Counted from the first letter of the stretch, positions 10,226-22,413 are shown. The stretch is 64,000 nucleotides of DNA from Platynereis dumerilii (GCA_026936325.1 JAPTHN010000004.1:14687939-14751938), one strand, 5' to 3'. Numbers and translations: made by a program. The notes: a model not told the origin generated them from the sequence alone.

Positions 10226-11151
10226 TGTAAGAGGGCCACGGGTCCTGAGTTAGTTTTACAGTTAATATTTTACTTAGCTTGTATTTGACAGTGGACACAC
10301 TTCCAGATGAAGTTAACAGTTATGTGTAGTTTATTATTGTGGATGGCAATGGCATGGCAACAGACAATGAGGCCTGGACTAATGATCAAGGTTACATAAT
10401 GGGATCTGCCCAAGCTAAATGGATTCATTTGCAGGATTGATTAGTCTGGAGTCCAGGTGGTCATTGTTACGTAAACTCAGGCTTGCTAAGTACAATTATG
10501 GGTTGGTTAATGAGAGAGTGTTAATGAAATGCATTCAGGCCTACATAACTGAAGGGAATTAGTGGGATCTAATCACAAATTCAATGACTGACAAGTTCAG
10601 ACAGGAGTCATTCATGTAACATCTCTCTGGTCATCAGGCCAGTTAGGTAACATGCATTATTCCTCCTCTGGAACAAGTTCATTGTAAGTTCATAACTGCA
10701 GGCTGCACCTGCAGCTTATTAAGGCAGACACAATGGGTTAATTTAGCTGGATCATTTTGATTATATAAGATGGGCTTGGGCTGGAGAATAATCGGAAATT
10801 CACTAATTGAGTAACTAATGAGTAAGCTGTAATGAGCAAGACATGTGAGCCTGGGTTTACTGAGGGGGGAAGCAGAAGTGGAGAGGACCTCCACTCTGGG
10901 ATTGGTTGGCTCTGGATTGAGCTGACCTTGGATTGGTTTATGTTTCTGTTGTGGATTTTTATGTTAATGAGAAAGGTCAATAAAAGATGGGTAGATTGTC
11001 AAACCCAATCAGTTACTGACTGATCAGACTCTCACTACAGTCTCTATCAGGCATTATTTTCTACAAGTTTAATTTCTACATTACAATTCTACAGAATATC
11101 CAACTGGATAGTGTATGTTAGTTTGCCATAGGACAGGAAGGGCACTCTACA
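10226..11151 (+). repeat. 3' LTR
   Basis: This copy matches 674-1599 except for two bases and keeps the TG...CA ends. It is followed by GTGT at 11152-11155, which matches the four bases before the 5' LTR. Two differences in 926 bp is about 0.2% divergence, so the insertion is recent on a species time scale. Confidence 0.97.
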
Positions 11152-11155
11152 GTGT

Positions 11156-12920
11156 GTTTAAAAACTTGAAAAAGTTGTGTTAAGCTGACAGAGGAGATAC
11201 ACACCCACAGCTCATCATTGCTTTGGACATCTTAAGCTAAGGTAGATACAGCTCATTTTCATGAAGCAGACAGACTTTTATGATTTCAACAAAACCTGAG
11301 ATGTTCAAGAAAGAAAGCAATAACGTAATTTAAACGAAGTCAAAGAGCCCTGAGGCTATTGCCCTACTTCATTGCACATTGGCCTAGAAAAATGGACCAA
11401 GGGCAGAGTAAATGTATTTACCCCTTTTCACACCTCTTTCAAATGACCCAACAATCTTGCAGTATGTGTATGTGTATAGGCATATGCAGCTTACATTTAC
11501 CATGACAGTTACCCTTGTAACTGTCATGCATTTACTAAAAGTAAACTGTATAAAGTTTATAAACTTCAAATTAAAAGTAAAACTTTTATTTGATTATGTA
11601 TACTACACTTTACTTTATTAAAACATATATATGCATCATGGGAGAATTCTTTTTATTTTGTTTCTATACATTGTCAAACAAATGGACCAGTGTAGTATGC
11701 TTCCTCAAAAAGCCATTCTTTAGGTCAGAAGGAGGTGTGAATGAGGCCATGGTTGTAAAACAGTTCATCCTGTCTGAGCATAAGTCGGGGACAAGTTGGT
11801 CAATAGCTTTAGGGCTCTTTAACCCCCTTTTAAATTGTTTATGCATGCCGGTTTCAATCTAATGATCTAGTTGTTGAACACCTGCAAATCTATATAGCTC
11901 TCTCAACCAATAGCATTAGTGCGTATTTTGCATGCTAGGTGGCTACCGCGTGTTGACGACGGGTGTGCGCTGAAGCATATCAGATTCTGGCAGACTGGTC
12001 CCCCCTCCCTGGTGTGCCATAGGGACAGTATATCAGTTATAATTCTAGTACATTGTCCTATTTAGAATCCAGTCAATTTTCCATGATTGCCACACAGATT
12101 TCCAGCTATTCTCGGTGTTAAGGACCAATTCACCGGGTGATATCTGTAGATCTATCCACTATCTGTTTGCTAATTCAGTCTCAGTCACTGGGACCACGTG
12201 TGTGCAACATAAAGTAAGTTTGATGGGTTTACTGTGTACATCACTATGTGTAATGTTCAGCCAACAGGAAACTGAAAAACACAAGAAAAGACAGGAAGTA
12301 GGCTGTTGTGCGACAGTATCTGGACGCGTCCAGATAATTAGCGAAAATCTACCAATAACGGTCCCTCACCAATATAAATTGCAAATATAGTTTTTTTGTT
12401 TATGTTTTCATAACAAATCTATACATAGATTTATTTCTTAACCATGTTAACAAATCAGTACAATTAATGACATATCAATGACATCATAATGAAAATTATG
12501 TACACATTACAATGGTTTGCTAGCTTTAAACAAAAGAGACCACTAACATTAACTTGCACCTTAATACATACATGTATAAACACAGATAACCGTACATTCT
12601 TCTTAGGCCCTCCAAATCTCAACCATTCCTGATACACTACCAAAACGTTGTCAAATACAGTTAAGACCACATTTATTACAACTTTTCAGAAGTGGCATAT
12701 ATACTTTTCTGTGAACTCATTCAATCTTTCAGGAGATAAATGGGCGAAAATGTTCCTGAAATGGAAATAGAACTATTGATTTTTCTTTCTGCGATGTTCA
12801 TAACCCTCGTGCTCAATCTAACCAAGTCCAGCAAAGATACAGTTTTTCTTAATGCAGCTGGCACACTTTTACAACTTCAACAAAATCTCAGATGTCACGA
12901 TTTGACAAATGTAAAAAAAA
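11156..12920. other. intergenic, no gene recognised
   Basis: The stretch is AT-rich and has only short chance ORFs. A perfect small hairpin lies at about 11502-11528 (ATGACAGTTAC with its complement). The segment 12800-12900 (CCAGCAAAGATACAG through AAATCTCAGATG) runs straight into the tail of the SINE that follows. Confidence 0.5.
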
Positions 12921-13085
12921 ACGGATGGATGATTGGGGCTTACGTCCTTATTTATGCACTAGGTAGGCAAATTAGGACAGGAGGAGGACACAACAATGAG
13001 GCGAAGGATGATTGAAACAACCGTCCAAAATCATGAAATTAGACCCAGGTGCCCAGCAAGATTGGCAGCTCAGCACACTACAACA
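12921..13085 (-). repeat. tRNA-derived SINE, family A (diverged copy)
   Basis: The tail GATGGATGATTGGGGCTTA lies at the left and a decayed tRNA-like head (ATTGGCAGCTCAGCACACTA) at the right, so the copy is on the minus strand. The central block ATTAGGACAGGAGGAGGACA matches the cleaner copies at 21415 and 22414. Several small indels make it older than those. Confidence 0.75.
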
Positions 13086-14280
13086 CAGCTAACATCCCTC
13101 GAAGTTGTAAAAGTTTGCCCGCTTCCAGAAAAACTGTAGCATCAAGACGTACACTAACACTCACAAGAGTCTCATATATTCAAAATTCATAGAACAGATA
13201 ATACAACAAAAATCTTAAGGCTAACAACGGAAAATATATTCATCGTTCATGGTACTGACTACTACTGTACAAGAATGTTTAGAACTAAGATTTTCAACTA
13301 GTATTGAAGAATCTACCAGCAAGAATGAAATATATTACAGAGACTGACACATGCATAGTCCATGTACAATAACGGTGTTTTTATAACAGCACAATTAAAG
13401 CAATTGGGTAGTGAAGAGGTAATATATTAACCATATTTCTGATACTCAATTAGCTGATGAGAAACCCACATTGTTGTCTTAATAAATTAATATAATCAGA
13501 GAATATTTCCAAGATCATAATTAGGTACTTATCCGGTTGTTTTTATGAAGGTCCATCAATGATGATTATGGAATAGAGTTTATAAATTAGGCCTATAAAT
13601 GCAACTTACAAATTGTAATAAGAATGCAATAACAGAATTCATAGCATACTTGTTATGTAGCATTTGTCTTTATCTGACTGGTTATTAGAAGTATTTAGAA
13701 GTATACACAGGATTGCAGGCTTATTTTAACCACTTTAACAATTTCTTCAGGGACTACAATTCTGTGGGTGTCAAAGTTTGGGACGTCGTAAGTTTCTAGA
13801 TCAACTTTACAGGTTAGGTTGATGACGGGGCATCTGGCTTACTATGAGAGGAGGGGACCATAGGATGAAACTTCAGACTTACACGAGTTATCGGGATCTG
13901 GACGTGAACCTGGATCCCAAAGATAACAACCTAGCATGCCACCACTGAGCCAGGCCCTAGTCTTTTAATCTGTAATAACCTTAAGACCCTTCACATAAAC
14001 AGCAAATGATTCAAAAGTTAGAACTTAGACCCTTCACAAAAACGGCAACGATTTACAACTTAAGAGATTCCCCATTCAAAATTAATCATGTAGAGAGAAC
14101 CCTGGTAAACCAGTCACACTGCGTGGACAATTTAATGTCCATCACTATGAGGTACAATGTATTTATATAACATCGAAATTATGAACAGAGTTTGATCTTT
14201 GTACTTTGTAAGGTGGTTAGGAAAAAGAGACATAACTGACTGTACAGGGTGCTACCCTAAAGATAGGGTGCCCAGGTGGG
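13086..14280. other. intergenic with a possible second tRNA-like SINE remnant near 13890-13965
   Basis: No gene is seen. On the minus strand, 13895-13965 reads like a tRNA head: an A-box-like TGGCTCAGTGG and a B-box-like GGTTCACGTCC with tRNA spacing. The same text preceded by a region ending near 13790 suggests a decayed SINE of a type different from families A and B. The rest is AT-rich without structure I can name. Confidence 0.4.
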
Positions 14281-14282
14281 TG

Positions 14283-14925
14283 ACAGGGATCTGGACATTG
14301 TTCATGTGTAACAATACGATGTTATCACGATAAATATGGAATGATACACAATATTAAATTTATCACGATAATAGACCAATTTCACTGATGGTTTTCCCAG
14401 TTAACACTAGGGGAAAAGTGGTGAATACTGAAATCCCATTGGCTAATAACTTTCCCGCCCTTGCCTCTGATTGGTCCAGCCAGGGGGCTCCAAGCTGGAG
14501 TATTTTCAGTGCATTTTAATGTAACTTCAAGGCTTTATAACTTGGTCATTCTTCCACTTTAAATTTTGAAAGTTGTCTTTCTGGGTTTAGAGAGTATAAA
14601 TCTCCAGTGTGTGAAAAGCAAATTAAGAATTGTTTAATTGCAAAAAAGTTATTTGGGGTCCATGTTCAGGCCATTCAGTGAAATAGGTCTGTTGAACAGT
14701 GACGATCATGCAAAATACCAAGTTTTTAACATAACTGCTGACAAAAACTGCAGTACTTGCATAAAAAAATTATCATTTTTGTCCGAAAATTGATCAATAT
14801 TGCATGAAAATCCATTTATTCTGGTATTCTAATTTATCATGATATCGCAATACATGAACCGATTGGTACGATTAGGCTATGAACCGATACATCGTGATAA
14901 TATATTATAATTATCCAGCCCTAGT
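14283..14925. mobile_element. probable nested pair of inverted-repeat MITEs
   Basis: The outer arms carry ATCACGATAAATAT-like and CGATACATCGTGATAA-like sequence and end in CAGGGATCTGG at left and CCAGCCCTAG at right, which are loosely complementary. Inside, about 14375-14693 is bounded by AGACCAATTTCACTGA and its near-complement TTCAGTGAAATAGGTCT. The simplest reading is one MITE inserted into another. Target duplications are not clear, so the limits are approximate. Confidence 0.45.
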
Positions 14926-15293
14926 TTTATGTCCAGTATTCTTGCACTTACAAGGCTTATACTATAGGATAGGTAGGCTGAGACAGGGACTAAAATAATT
15001 AGGCGAGGTGTCATCACACAGGATGAAGCATCCACCTAATTCTAAATGGATTTTCCAAAATGGGAATCAAAGGTTAGTCCCGAAGGTTTTTAACCAAGTG
15101 CCTGTACAATACAGACGACTGCTATACATGAACACATAAAGCCTATAGGCTATGACAAAGATAATACAGTACGCAATGTAATTATTATGTAAATGAGATA
15201 GATAGCATTGATTTGTATTCTATACTACGTGGTAACCATTAGACCTATACATAGCAATTTAAAATTGCGCAGTTCATTTGTGATATTAGTTCA

Positions 15294-18200
15294 TTAGTCC
15301 TTGATCTTGGCAGTGCCAAGCGCTTGTGCAATGGTACATTCATCGATATGTGCATTGAAGTTCTTAGAGTGACGATAGCCGACACCACAGCCGCACATGT
15401 GTTTCTTCTTCTTTTTAGAAACTAGAGCCGGGCACTCGGAATGATGCCGCTCAAAATCGTCAACAGAGAAAAGTCCGCCGCACTCCCGACACTTTTTGGC
15501 AGTCACAACACGGAAGTTTTTTCCTCCTTGCGTCGTCGTCGTGGTGCTCGTCGACGGAGCAGCGTTCATAAAGTTCGATAGACTCATTTGAGACGAGATT
15601 GGCGTAGATGATCGAGGCATCGACATTTTCAATGGCGACAGACCTCCTCTCTGGCCACGGCCACGCGCTCGGCCGCGGGAGGGTAACGACGGCACCATGG
15701 AGGCGCCGCCCTGGTGGTCTCGGACGACGTGGTTGAACCTCAACGTGGGGCAATTAAAGAGGGCGCCACACATCGTGCACTTATCCATTTGGCGATGTTG
15801 ACTGAGGAGCCGCATGTTGTTGAACTTATGACCACAGAATTGACACGTTAACTGCTGCGCCAACGTCGGCACGCTTTTAACCCCCTGAGGAACGGGAGTT
15901 ATCGTGCCTAGAGCGCGACCGGGCTTCGGTTGTTTCTTTCCGGCGTTCTGGAAGTTGCCCATCGTCGTCTTGACGACGCCGGCGATCAAAGCAGATATCT
16001 CTAAGTCCTTCATCTTCTTCCCTCCTTTGTTTTTCGAATCATTGTCGTCGAGAATTATCAGATCTTCACTCTCCTTACTCTTCCGCCTCTTCTTCTTAGA
16101 AGAATCCGTATCCATGGCAACGAATTCTACTTCTGACCCTGGAATTACAAATGTAGAATATTGAGAGATATTAAAAGAGATTACTTCAAGAACACTTAAG
16201 TCTTGTAAAACTATAACAAGAAAATCAAGTGATTTTATGATGTAACACGCAGATAGAAATAATGTAGACTATTAAAAGAGATTCTAGGGAGTAGCTGGCC
16301 TTAGCCAAATAGCAAAATGCTAACACAATTCTGATCTGGCTAAAGAAATGAGCAAAAAATACTCTTCATTTCTATCATTTGGATAAACGACTTTGGAGCA
16401 GTACAATGAATCTGTCTATTTAAAGAGCTCCATGGCCTAGCTTAAGCCCAGGCCGATAGAGTAGCTGAATTGGTTTCACATCCCCTTTTTTTGGACAAGG
16501 GACGAGGCCAATAAGTCATCATCAATGGCTGCTATGTCAGCAGGAATGTAAGCATAGGAAATTTCAGTTTTAGGAACAAAAAAGTTTCATCAAGCAATTG
16601 GAAACCATTCACAATATTTACTAACCAAGTTAACCCCCATCTCCAATGATACGTTACAAGGTGTAGGGGAAGCTTGGGAGAGTTGGGCCGCAGGGAGGGT
16701 TGGGCCACCCTGATTTTTGAGGAAACTAAACATTTTTTGAGAAAGCTGCAGCCAACAAAATTTTATAAAAATAAAAATCTTTCAATGGATGTAACATTTC
16801 TGGCTAATTTGCTTGTCACGATCTTTAGAGAGAGGAAAATTCAAATTTGGATGAAAAAAGCAAAAACTGAGCCACGTTACGAGTTTTTAATTGTCTGTCA
16901 GACAACAAGGACTGAGAAAATTTTCTATGGCATGCTTGGTAGGCTTGACTATTCAGCTGTTATTAACATATTTTGGAAAATTATCAGACAACCAATTTTG
17001 TCATAATTGGGATTTAGAGAATAATGGTTGAATGGGGGAGAGTTGGGACAGTGCCAATACTCTCCCCACATGTGTTGCATTTACCCAGATTTATTTTTAT
17101 TAAGACAGAAGAACTTGTCTAGAGCAATTTTCAACGGAGATTGAATATTTTTTGGCCTTAATAATTATTCATGGTCTTATAAAATTAGTTATCAGGAAAT
17201 CTAGATGGGGAGAGTTGGGCCATCAGGCCGAGGCTTAAGTCTGACAGCAAACTAAAGTTGCAAGAGGCCTCAATTCAGGATAAGTGACTTCTATGACCAC
17301 CACACTACAGGTTAAAAATATTATGGCCTCAAGTACAGCTTTAACGAACCTGATATAATGCAATGGCCCAAGTCTCCCCCCTGAATGGCCCAAGTCTCCC
17401 ACTTGATGGGGAGAGTTGGGCCAAATTTTTTCCAATTTTCATAGGGCTGTAGCTGATATGCTCTTGGGCAAATATTAACGCAAACCTAAAGATATTTTTC
17501 TGAAATATTTCAAGATACAAATCATGCATTAAGCATGTTTATATGACCATTACTGTTAGCAGGAGGTGCCAGAATGTAAAAAGTGGCCCAACTCTCCCAA
17601 GCTTCCCCTACATATTATCTTTAATACAAATTTATGATGACACTTAAGATTATTTAGTTTCAAACAAATAATAACCAAATGATTTAACCCAGGGGTGCCG
17701 GAACAGGGGGGGGGGGCAGGGGGGGCAATTGCCCCTCCTGCCCTTGTCCAAGGGGGGCAGGGGGGCAAGAGTGCCCTTTAGATCTTAAAGAAAACAAAAT
17801 AATTAGGCTAATTTTACTAATTTTTGACACAAATTAGTAAGTATATATTCAAAATTATTATTGACTCTCTATTTAGTTTTTGTCACGCGAAATTGGCGCA
17901 AATAGGATTTGCCCTTTTTCATCTGATCGCCCCTGCCGCCCGCGATTCCTTCCGGTACCCCTGATTTAACCAATTTACAGATAATAATCAAATTATTCAC
18001 ATATACGTCAACTATATCACAAACCTGTGGATTTGGGACTGTCTGGATTGTAATCTCTGTCTGCTTTGGATTTTGGCGATTTCTTCATTCTCTTGCGTCT
18101 CTTTCTGGCCTCTTCTTAAATGAAATAATAAACAAATGAAAATCAAATTACATAAACGGAGAAACTAAGTTACACCATAGCATAAAACATAAATTAATAC

Positions 18201-21200
18201 TTAATAAAAAGTTCTAGTTATTAAAGATATCAGGCCTAAGTCAGAAGATTTAGCCAAAAATGTTAAAACTTTTATATTGATCTATTTTAATTTATTTAAC
18301 ATATTCTAACAAGAAAGTTTAATTATAGGTATTTTAGAAGCAACAAATAACTAATTTAGTTCATTTTACATTCCAGGAGAGCCCTGTATTGCTTGATTTG
18401 TTAACAAAATAAAGAGTTTCTCACGGCATCAAAAACTATTTGTTTACACTTTTAAAAGAATTTTTCTTCATATAGTTTACATGCCATGACAATTAAATAA
18501 GTTAATAAGCTAGAATATGTTAGATATGTCTGAAATCTATCTATAGAGCATCTTTTCAATATATATGTGGATCTAATAGCTTTAACTACATACCATCATC
18601 ACTATCATCAGAATCACTGCTGTCAGAGCTGCCGGAGTGTTCCGAATAAGACTTATTTTTCCGCTTTCGTAGTATTGGCGTCGAATGTCGTGGTCCAGCG
18701 TCTGCTGCATCTGCATCTTTAGAACATGACGGAACGGGGTCATCATCATCCTTTGGGGTGGCGGGTTCTTCCGTTAATACTTCAAATCCGGGAGTATCGG
18801 GTATTTCCATTTTTTCAACGCTGTCTTGATCCAGGGATTCGGGGGCTTCGGGTAACGGTGGTATGTCAGCCGATTCCTGAAAAGAAAATTACTAATAATT
18901 ATCAAATACCAGTTGAAATTTGTTCCCAGATCCTATTTGTTTTATTTAGTTTACTTCAAACATTAAGATCACACCTCCGAAAGATTTCTTTATAAAGTTT
19001 GCTGCCAGCAATTCTTCATAAATGTCTAAAATACTCCAAGCACACAGCAAAACGGAAACAAATTAGTATAGGTCAATAATAATTATTAATTGCGTGCAAA
19101 AACCATGTTTCTGGTGCATTGCTATATTTTTTTTATACACAAAACGTTTATATCTCTTCGCAAATTAGTGAAGATAACTTTCCATAGACAATTCCACTTG
19201 TTTTAGTCCTTAATAAAACACATCTTCTTGAGTGTATAAGATGGAAAACTACTTTAAAGCCTAGAGCTAAAAACTTCAATACTACCTGTGCCAAAATAAT
19301 ACTATCAAATACTAATTTAAAGTTAAAGAGAACATTCAAATTAATAGTAAGTCACCTTGTCGTTGGGTCCGTTTTCCAGAGTTCCATTCTCTTCACCAAT
19401 AGCCGGAGAGTCGGACCAGACCGTCAAGATTTTCAAATCAGACTGTAACTGTTCGCATTCATTCTTGAGCACTTCTAAGGGGTTCGCTGAGTCATTTTCA
19501 GGTTGTTCCGCTGTTTCCGCTTCCTCATCGTCTTTACTCGTCGCAGGAGCGTCATCGTTTTTTTCAGGATCTTCGGCATCTGTTTTGTCGTTAGTTTCAG
19601 GGACGTCATCATTGTCGGCATCGGCAGAAGTAGTTTTAGGTTCATCCGTATTTTCAGTATTCTCGGTTTTCGGTGACTTCTCTTCATCGTCTTGTTTAGC
19701 ATTGCTGTCGTCTTGTTGTTCTTCGTGGTCCTCTGGTTTCTGTTGTTCGTCGTCTTCTTGGTTGTCATGGTTACCATCGTCAGCCTTATTGACGTCATCC
19801 TTTTCAGCCTCGTTCTCAGATTCAGGGGGCAATTCCAAACTTGTGTCAAGAGAAACATCCGGTCCTGGAAATATATTCAACAATTTAACATGTTTAATTA
19901 AATGCCAAATATATTATTTATATCTGATCTGTGAGCAACAAATTATTGGAATTGTTCAAAACATGAATTTTAGTTTTAATGCTTGGGCAAGGTGGATGAT
20001 GGGGTCTCCACAGTTAAAGAATTAATGGATGGCTGATTGGGGGCTTTACATCCTGTATTTATAAATAGTTTAAATACATACTAAAGTATTTTATTTAGGA
20101 CAAGAGGTCCAAGGATCCAGTAATATTAGGTCAAAGGATGCCAGAAACTGTCATTCAAGGTGACCTAAATAATTGCAGGAACTGACTTTGGGACCTACGC
20201 TTGGAATCCCAGTGCACTGCCAACTGTGCTGAGTCTGCTGACCACCATAATAATTCTTCAATCGGAGTACATTGAAATATCCTGCACTGTTCTGATAATT
20301 AGGTTATGAAGCATCAACACTAAAACAGTAGTTGGACACGTACCTGGTTCGTGCTTGGTGATATTGTCATTTTCTTCCATTTCGGGCGTTTTATCGGGAA
20401 TCTCTTCCGTTTTCTCCGTCTCCATTTTAGCGTCGGGAGAGTCGACTGGAGCAGCGGAGACCTCTGGTGACGGAGTCTTACTCTCCACGACAACATGACC
20501 GAGAGGACCGTTGCTTTCCAGTTCTTCGGCTCGCCGTCTCTTCCGTTCTTTCTTGCTCAGTTTCTCCTTTTTCGGAGTGTCTTCGATCGTGAGAGGAGAA
20601 TTAGCAGTGTCTCCTCCGTGGTGTTCCCTGTGGTGTTCCCTGTGGTGTTCCCTGTGGTGGTGCTCTTTGTGGTGATGTTCCTTGTGGTGCCCTTTTGTTA
20701 AACGTTCGTTCACAGGTACGAGGAAGATCTGTGTAGAGTCCAGGGTAACCCCAAGTAAGCCTTCGATGACCAGATCATCCTGCAATCATAAATTAATTTG
20801 ATTAAAGCAAGAATGTTTGACATCTGTTTGAGGGGAAATTTTGTGTGGTTTTTTTTTGGGGGGGGTAGCCTACATAAATAGGTTTAGATGAAAGGGGGGT
20901 ACACGCAATATTCGCTTTAAATGTATTGGGGGGACATTTCCACTCCGTGAAGACTTACGCATTGTAATAATAAAATTTTATCTGATGCACACGATGCATG
21001 TAGGGTGGGTAAAAAGATTGAGGTTAATGCAAGGGGGGGGGGGAATTCACTTTAGAAAGTTTAGATGAATGGGGGGGTCAAAAACATAGCCGGACCACCC
21101 CACCCCCCAGGTTTTTAAATGGAATAGCCCTAAGAAAATAAGACTATACCACTATAATGCATGAATGTTTCCCATTTTGCGAAGTTCAAGTAAAGTTGAA

Positions 21201-21294
21201 ATGTTACCTGAAAGTCCACCATATTCCGGCACAAGCTTGTGATGGTCTCCCGAAGGACATCGGGCAACTTATGTTGGATCTTACGCAGCGCCAT
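15294..21294 (-). CDS. six-exon gene: 749-aa acidic, His-rich zinc-finger protein
   Basis: Coding exons on the minus strand are 21294-21208, 20779-20344, 19864-19356, 18876-18594, 18114-18025 and 16138-15294. All have AG/GT borders and matching phases (0, 1, 0, 1, 1), and together give 2250 nt. Residues 1-55 (MALRKIQHKLPDVLRE and on into exon 2) look like a folded domain I cannot name. Then come a His-rich HHKE/EHHR stretch (about 60-85), Lys- and Arg-rich possible nuclear signals, long Asp/Glu/Asn-rich disorder (exon 3), and a Ser/Asp-rich tract (exon 4). Exon 6 has a C-terminal cluster: two adjacent fingers (567-610), then two C2HC-like ones (685-704, 717-736). A nuclear, chromatin- or RNA-related role is inference. 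No orthologue is recognised. Confidence 0.85.
16666..17608. mobile_element. TA-flanked inverted-repeat element, word GGGAGAGTTGGGCC
   Basis: This 943-bp element has perfect 24-bp terminal inverted repeats starting GGGGAAGCTTGGGAG, and TA on both sides (16664-16665, 17609-17610). The word GGGAGAGTTGGGCC or a close variant occurs about eight times: at the left end, near 16692, 17035, 17205 and 17406 in direct orientation, and near 17365, 17383 and 17584 in inverse. No transposase frame is present. It lies in the last intron of the zinc-finger gene. TA flanks fit Tc1/mariner or another TA-targeting superfamily. Confidence 0.88.
17690..17963. mobile_element. hAT-type MITE with GC-rich core
   Basis: The ends are CAGGGGTGCCGGAA and TTCCGGTACCCCTG, bounded by a perfect 8-bp duplication, ATTTAACC (17682-17689 and 17964-17971). 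CAGGG ends with 8-bp duplications are the hAT hallmark. The 274-bp body contains a long G run and the self-complementary GGGGCAATTGCCCC. It lies in the last intron of the zinc-finger gene. A second copy is at 24243-24493. Confidence 0.9.
20018..20066 (-). repeat. SINE family A tail fragment
   Basis: AATGGATGGCTGATTGGGGG followed by CTTTACATCCTGTATTTAT matches the tail of the full SINE copies at 21415 and 22414. The rest is missing. It lies in intron 2 of the minus-strand zinc-finger gene. Confidence 0.65.
20590..20690 (-). repeat. 12-bp coding minisatellite (His-rich EHHR/HHKE repeat)
   Basis: On the minus strand a 12-bp unit close to GAACACCACAGG is repeated, encoding EHHREHHREHH and related HHKE units in exon 2 of the zinc-finger gene. 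The unit is a multiple of three, so the frame is kept. His runs of this sort are found in proteins of nuclear speckles and in metal-binding proteins; which applies here is unknown. Confidence 0.8.
20845..21115. repeat. G-rich repeat cluster in intron 1
   Basis: Runs of 6 to 10 G alternate with AT-rich DNA, and TTTAGATGAA followed by a G run occurs twice (about 20882 and 21060). This looks like a decayed repeat with G-run termini. It fills most of intron 1 of the minus-strand gene. The G runs could fold into quadruplexes on the non-template strand, which is only inference. Confidence 0.5.
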
Positions 21295-21341
21295 GATTGG
21301 GTGTCAGCGTGTAGATCCACAAATTAACTGCCCAGGACACC

Positions 21342-21402
21342 AACCTGGAAACAATCAAAGGTACAATCTACATCCTGGAAACAATCAAAGGTACAATCTA
21401 CA
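21342..21402. repeat. two-copy 30-bp tandem repeat
   Basis: CCTGGAAACAATCAAAGG plus TACAATCTACAT occurs twice in a row just upstream of the start codon of the minus-strand zinc-finger gene, so it lies in its 5' UTR or promoter region. The SINE at 21415 landed at its right edge. Confidence 0.8.
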
Positions 21403-21414
21403 TTCAAATGACGG

Positions 21415-21617
21415 ATGGATGGATGATTGGGGCTTTACGTCCTGTATTTATGCACTTCGTAGGCTAATTAGGACAGGAGGAGGACACGGCAATGAGGCAA
21501 AGGATGATTGAAACAGCCATCCAACATAGGCCCATGTGACCCGGAAAGAGCTGGATTCAAACCCTGGACCCAACGATTGGCAGTCCAGCACGCTACCACT
21601 AGACCAACCCTCCCCCC
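21415..21617 (-). repeat. tRNA-derived SINE, family A, with 15-bp target duplication
   Basis: This 203-bp copy is flanked by ACATTCAAATGACGG on both sides (21400-21414 and 21618-21632), a clear mark of LINE-style retroposition. Read on the minus strand it begins with a tRNA-like head with an A box (TGGTCTAGTGG) and B box (GGTTTGAATCC), and ends with GGGGC-CAATCATCCATCCAT-type sequence. It sits about 120 bp upstream of the start codon of the minus-strand gene. Confidence 0.93.
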
Positions 21618-21632
21618 ACATTCAAATGACGG

Positions 21633-21998
21633 TAGATTTCAGCTGATAACTTTTCAAACTGCCAAGGAAATGTTGTGAATTTCAATACCAATCCTGATTG
21701 AATTGAATTTAGTTCGGTAAAACAACTATAAATTTTATGCAAATGCAAATAACAATCTGAGATCATATAATATTCATTTATAATATACATGTAGTTATTT
21801 TAACTAGGCATGCAGCTAAAGCTTACTAAAGCTGGTTTAGTGCGAGCCTGTTCTTTTTAAGGTAGTATTTTAGCAGTTTAGGCGAGACTCAAATGGGATA
21901 GTTTTGATAAAAGTTAGTTTTAAAATTACTCCTTAATTTCTCCTGATATACTGGTCTGATCATGCTGATACTCAAAGTGTGTTCTCAGGAAGGGTGTA
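21633..21998. other. intergenic, nothing recognised
   Basis: AT-rich DNA without a gene or clear repeat lies between the SINE and the word-repeat element. It may include upstream regulatory sequence of the minus-strand gene, but no motif is decisive. Confidence 0.4.
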
Positions 21999-22373
21999 CG
22001 GTCAACTAGGCGACAAACCAACTAGGCGACACCCATCAGTACCAACTAGGTGACAAGAAATTTCGAAATTTCATACCAGTGCAACCTAGGTGACAAGCAG
22101 TTCCAACTGGGTGACACAAATTTGCAAAAGACTTCCAACTAGGTGACACAAGCTCACAAAACACATCCAACTAGGTGACAATACACTTCCTAATTGACCA
22201 CCATTGAAGGTGATCTGTCACCTTGTTGGTATCCCCAATAAATTATGTCACCTGGATGGTATCTGGGGGGTATCTGCTGTCACCTAGTTGTCCAAAAAGT
22301 GTAGCCTAGTTGGTAGTGGTATGTCACCTAGTTGGTAGTGTTGTAGCCTAGTTGTCTGTCGCCTAGTTGACCG
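21999..22373. mobile_element. inverted-repeat element, word CAACTAGGTGACA
   Basis: The ends CGGTCAACTAGGCGACA and its complement TGTCGCCTAGTTGACCG frame 375 bp. The word CAACTAGGTGACA or a close form is repeated about seven times on the left half and, in inverse form (TGTCACCTAGTTG), about six times on the right half, so almost the whole element is word copies. TA precedes the left end only. There is no coding capacity. Confidence 0.85.
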
Positions 22374-22413
22374 GCAATCGGAAGGAAGTGATTGCACTTG
22401 CATGTGCCACTTG

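Larger units (their letters stand above)
674..11151 (+). mobile_element. Ty3/Gypsy LTR retrotransposon with gag, pol and F-type env (errantivirus-like)
   Basis: The element is 10,478 bp long. Its two 926-bp LTRs (674-1599 and 10226-11151) start TG and end CA, differ at two positions by my alignment, and are flanked by GTGT on both sides (670-673 and 11152-11155). Between them, in order, are a primer-binding site, a leader ORF, gag, pol, env and about 1.2 kb of non-coding DNA. Pol has the Gypsy order protease, reverse transcriptase, RNase H, integrase. Env has the furin site and fusion-peptide pattern of the baculovirus F and errantivirus Env proteins. The three main frames look whole. Near-identical LTRs mean a young insertion. 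The family call rests on motifs, not on a tree. Confidence 0.95.

Noticed and set aside
12740-13015. 91-codon ORF
   Set aside because: Its second half is SINE tail sequence; the first half has no supporting feature.
19357-20025. 222-codon plus-strand ORF rich in Ser, Val and Phe
   Set aside because: It is the complement of the acidic exon 3 of the minus-strand gene.
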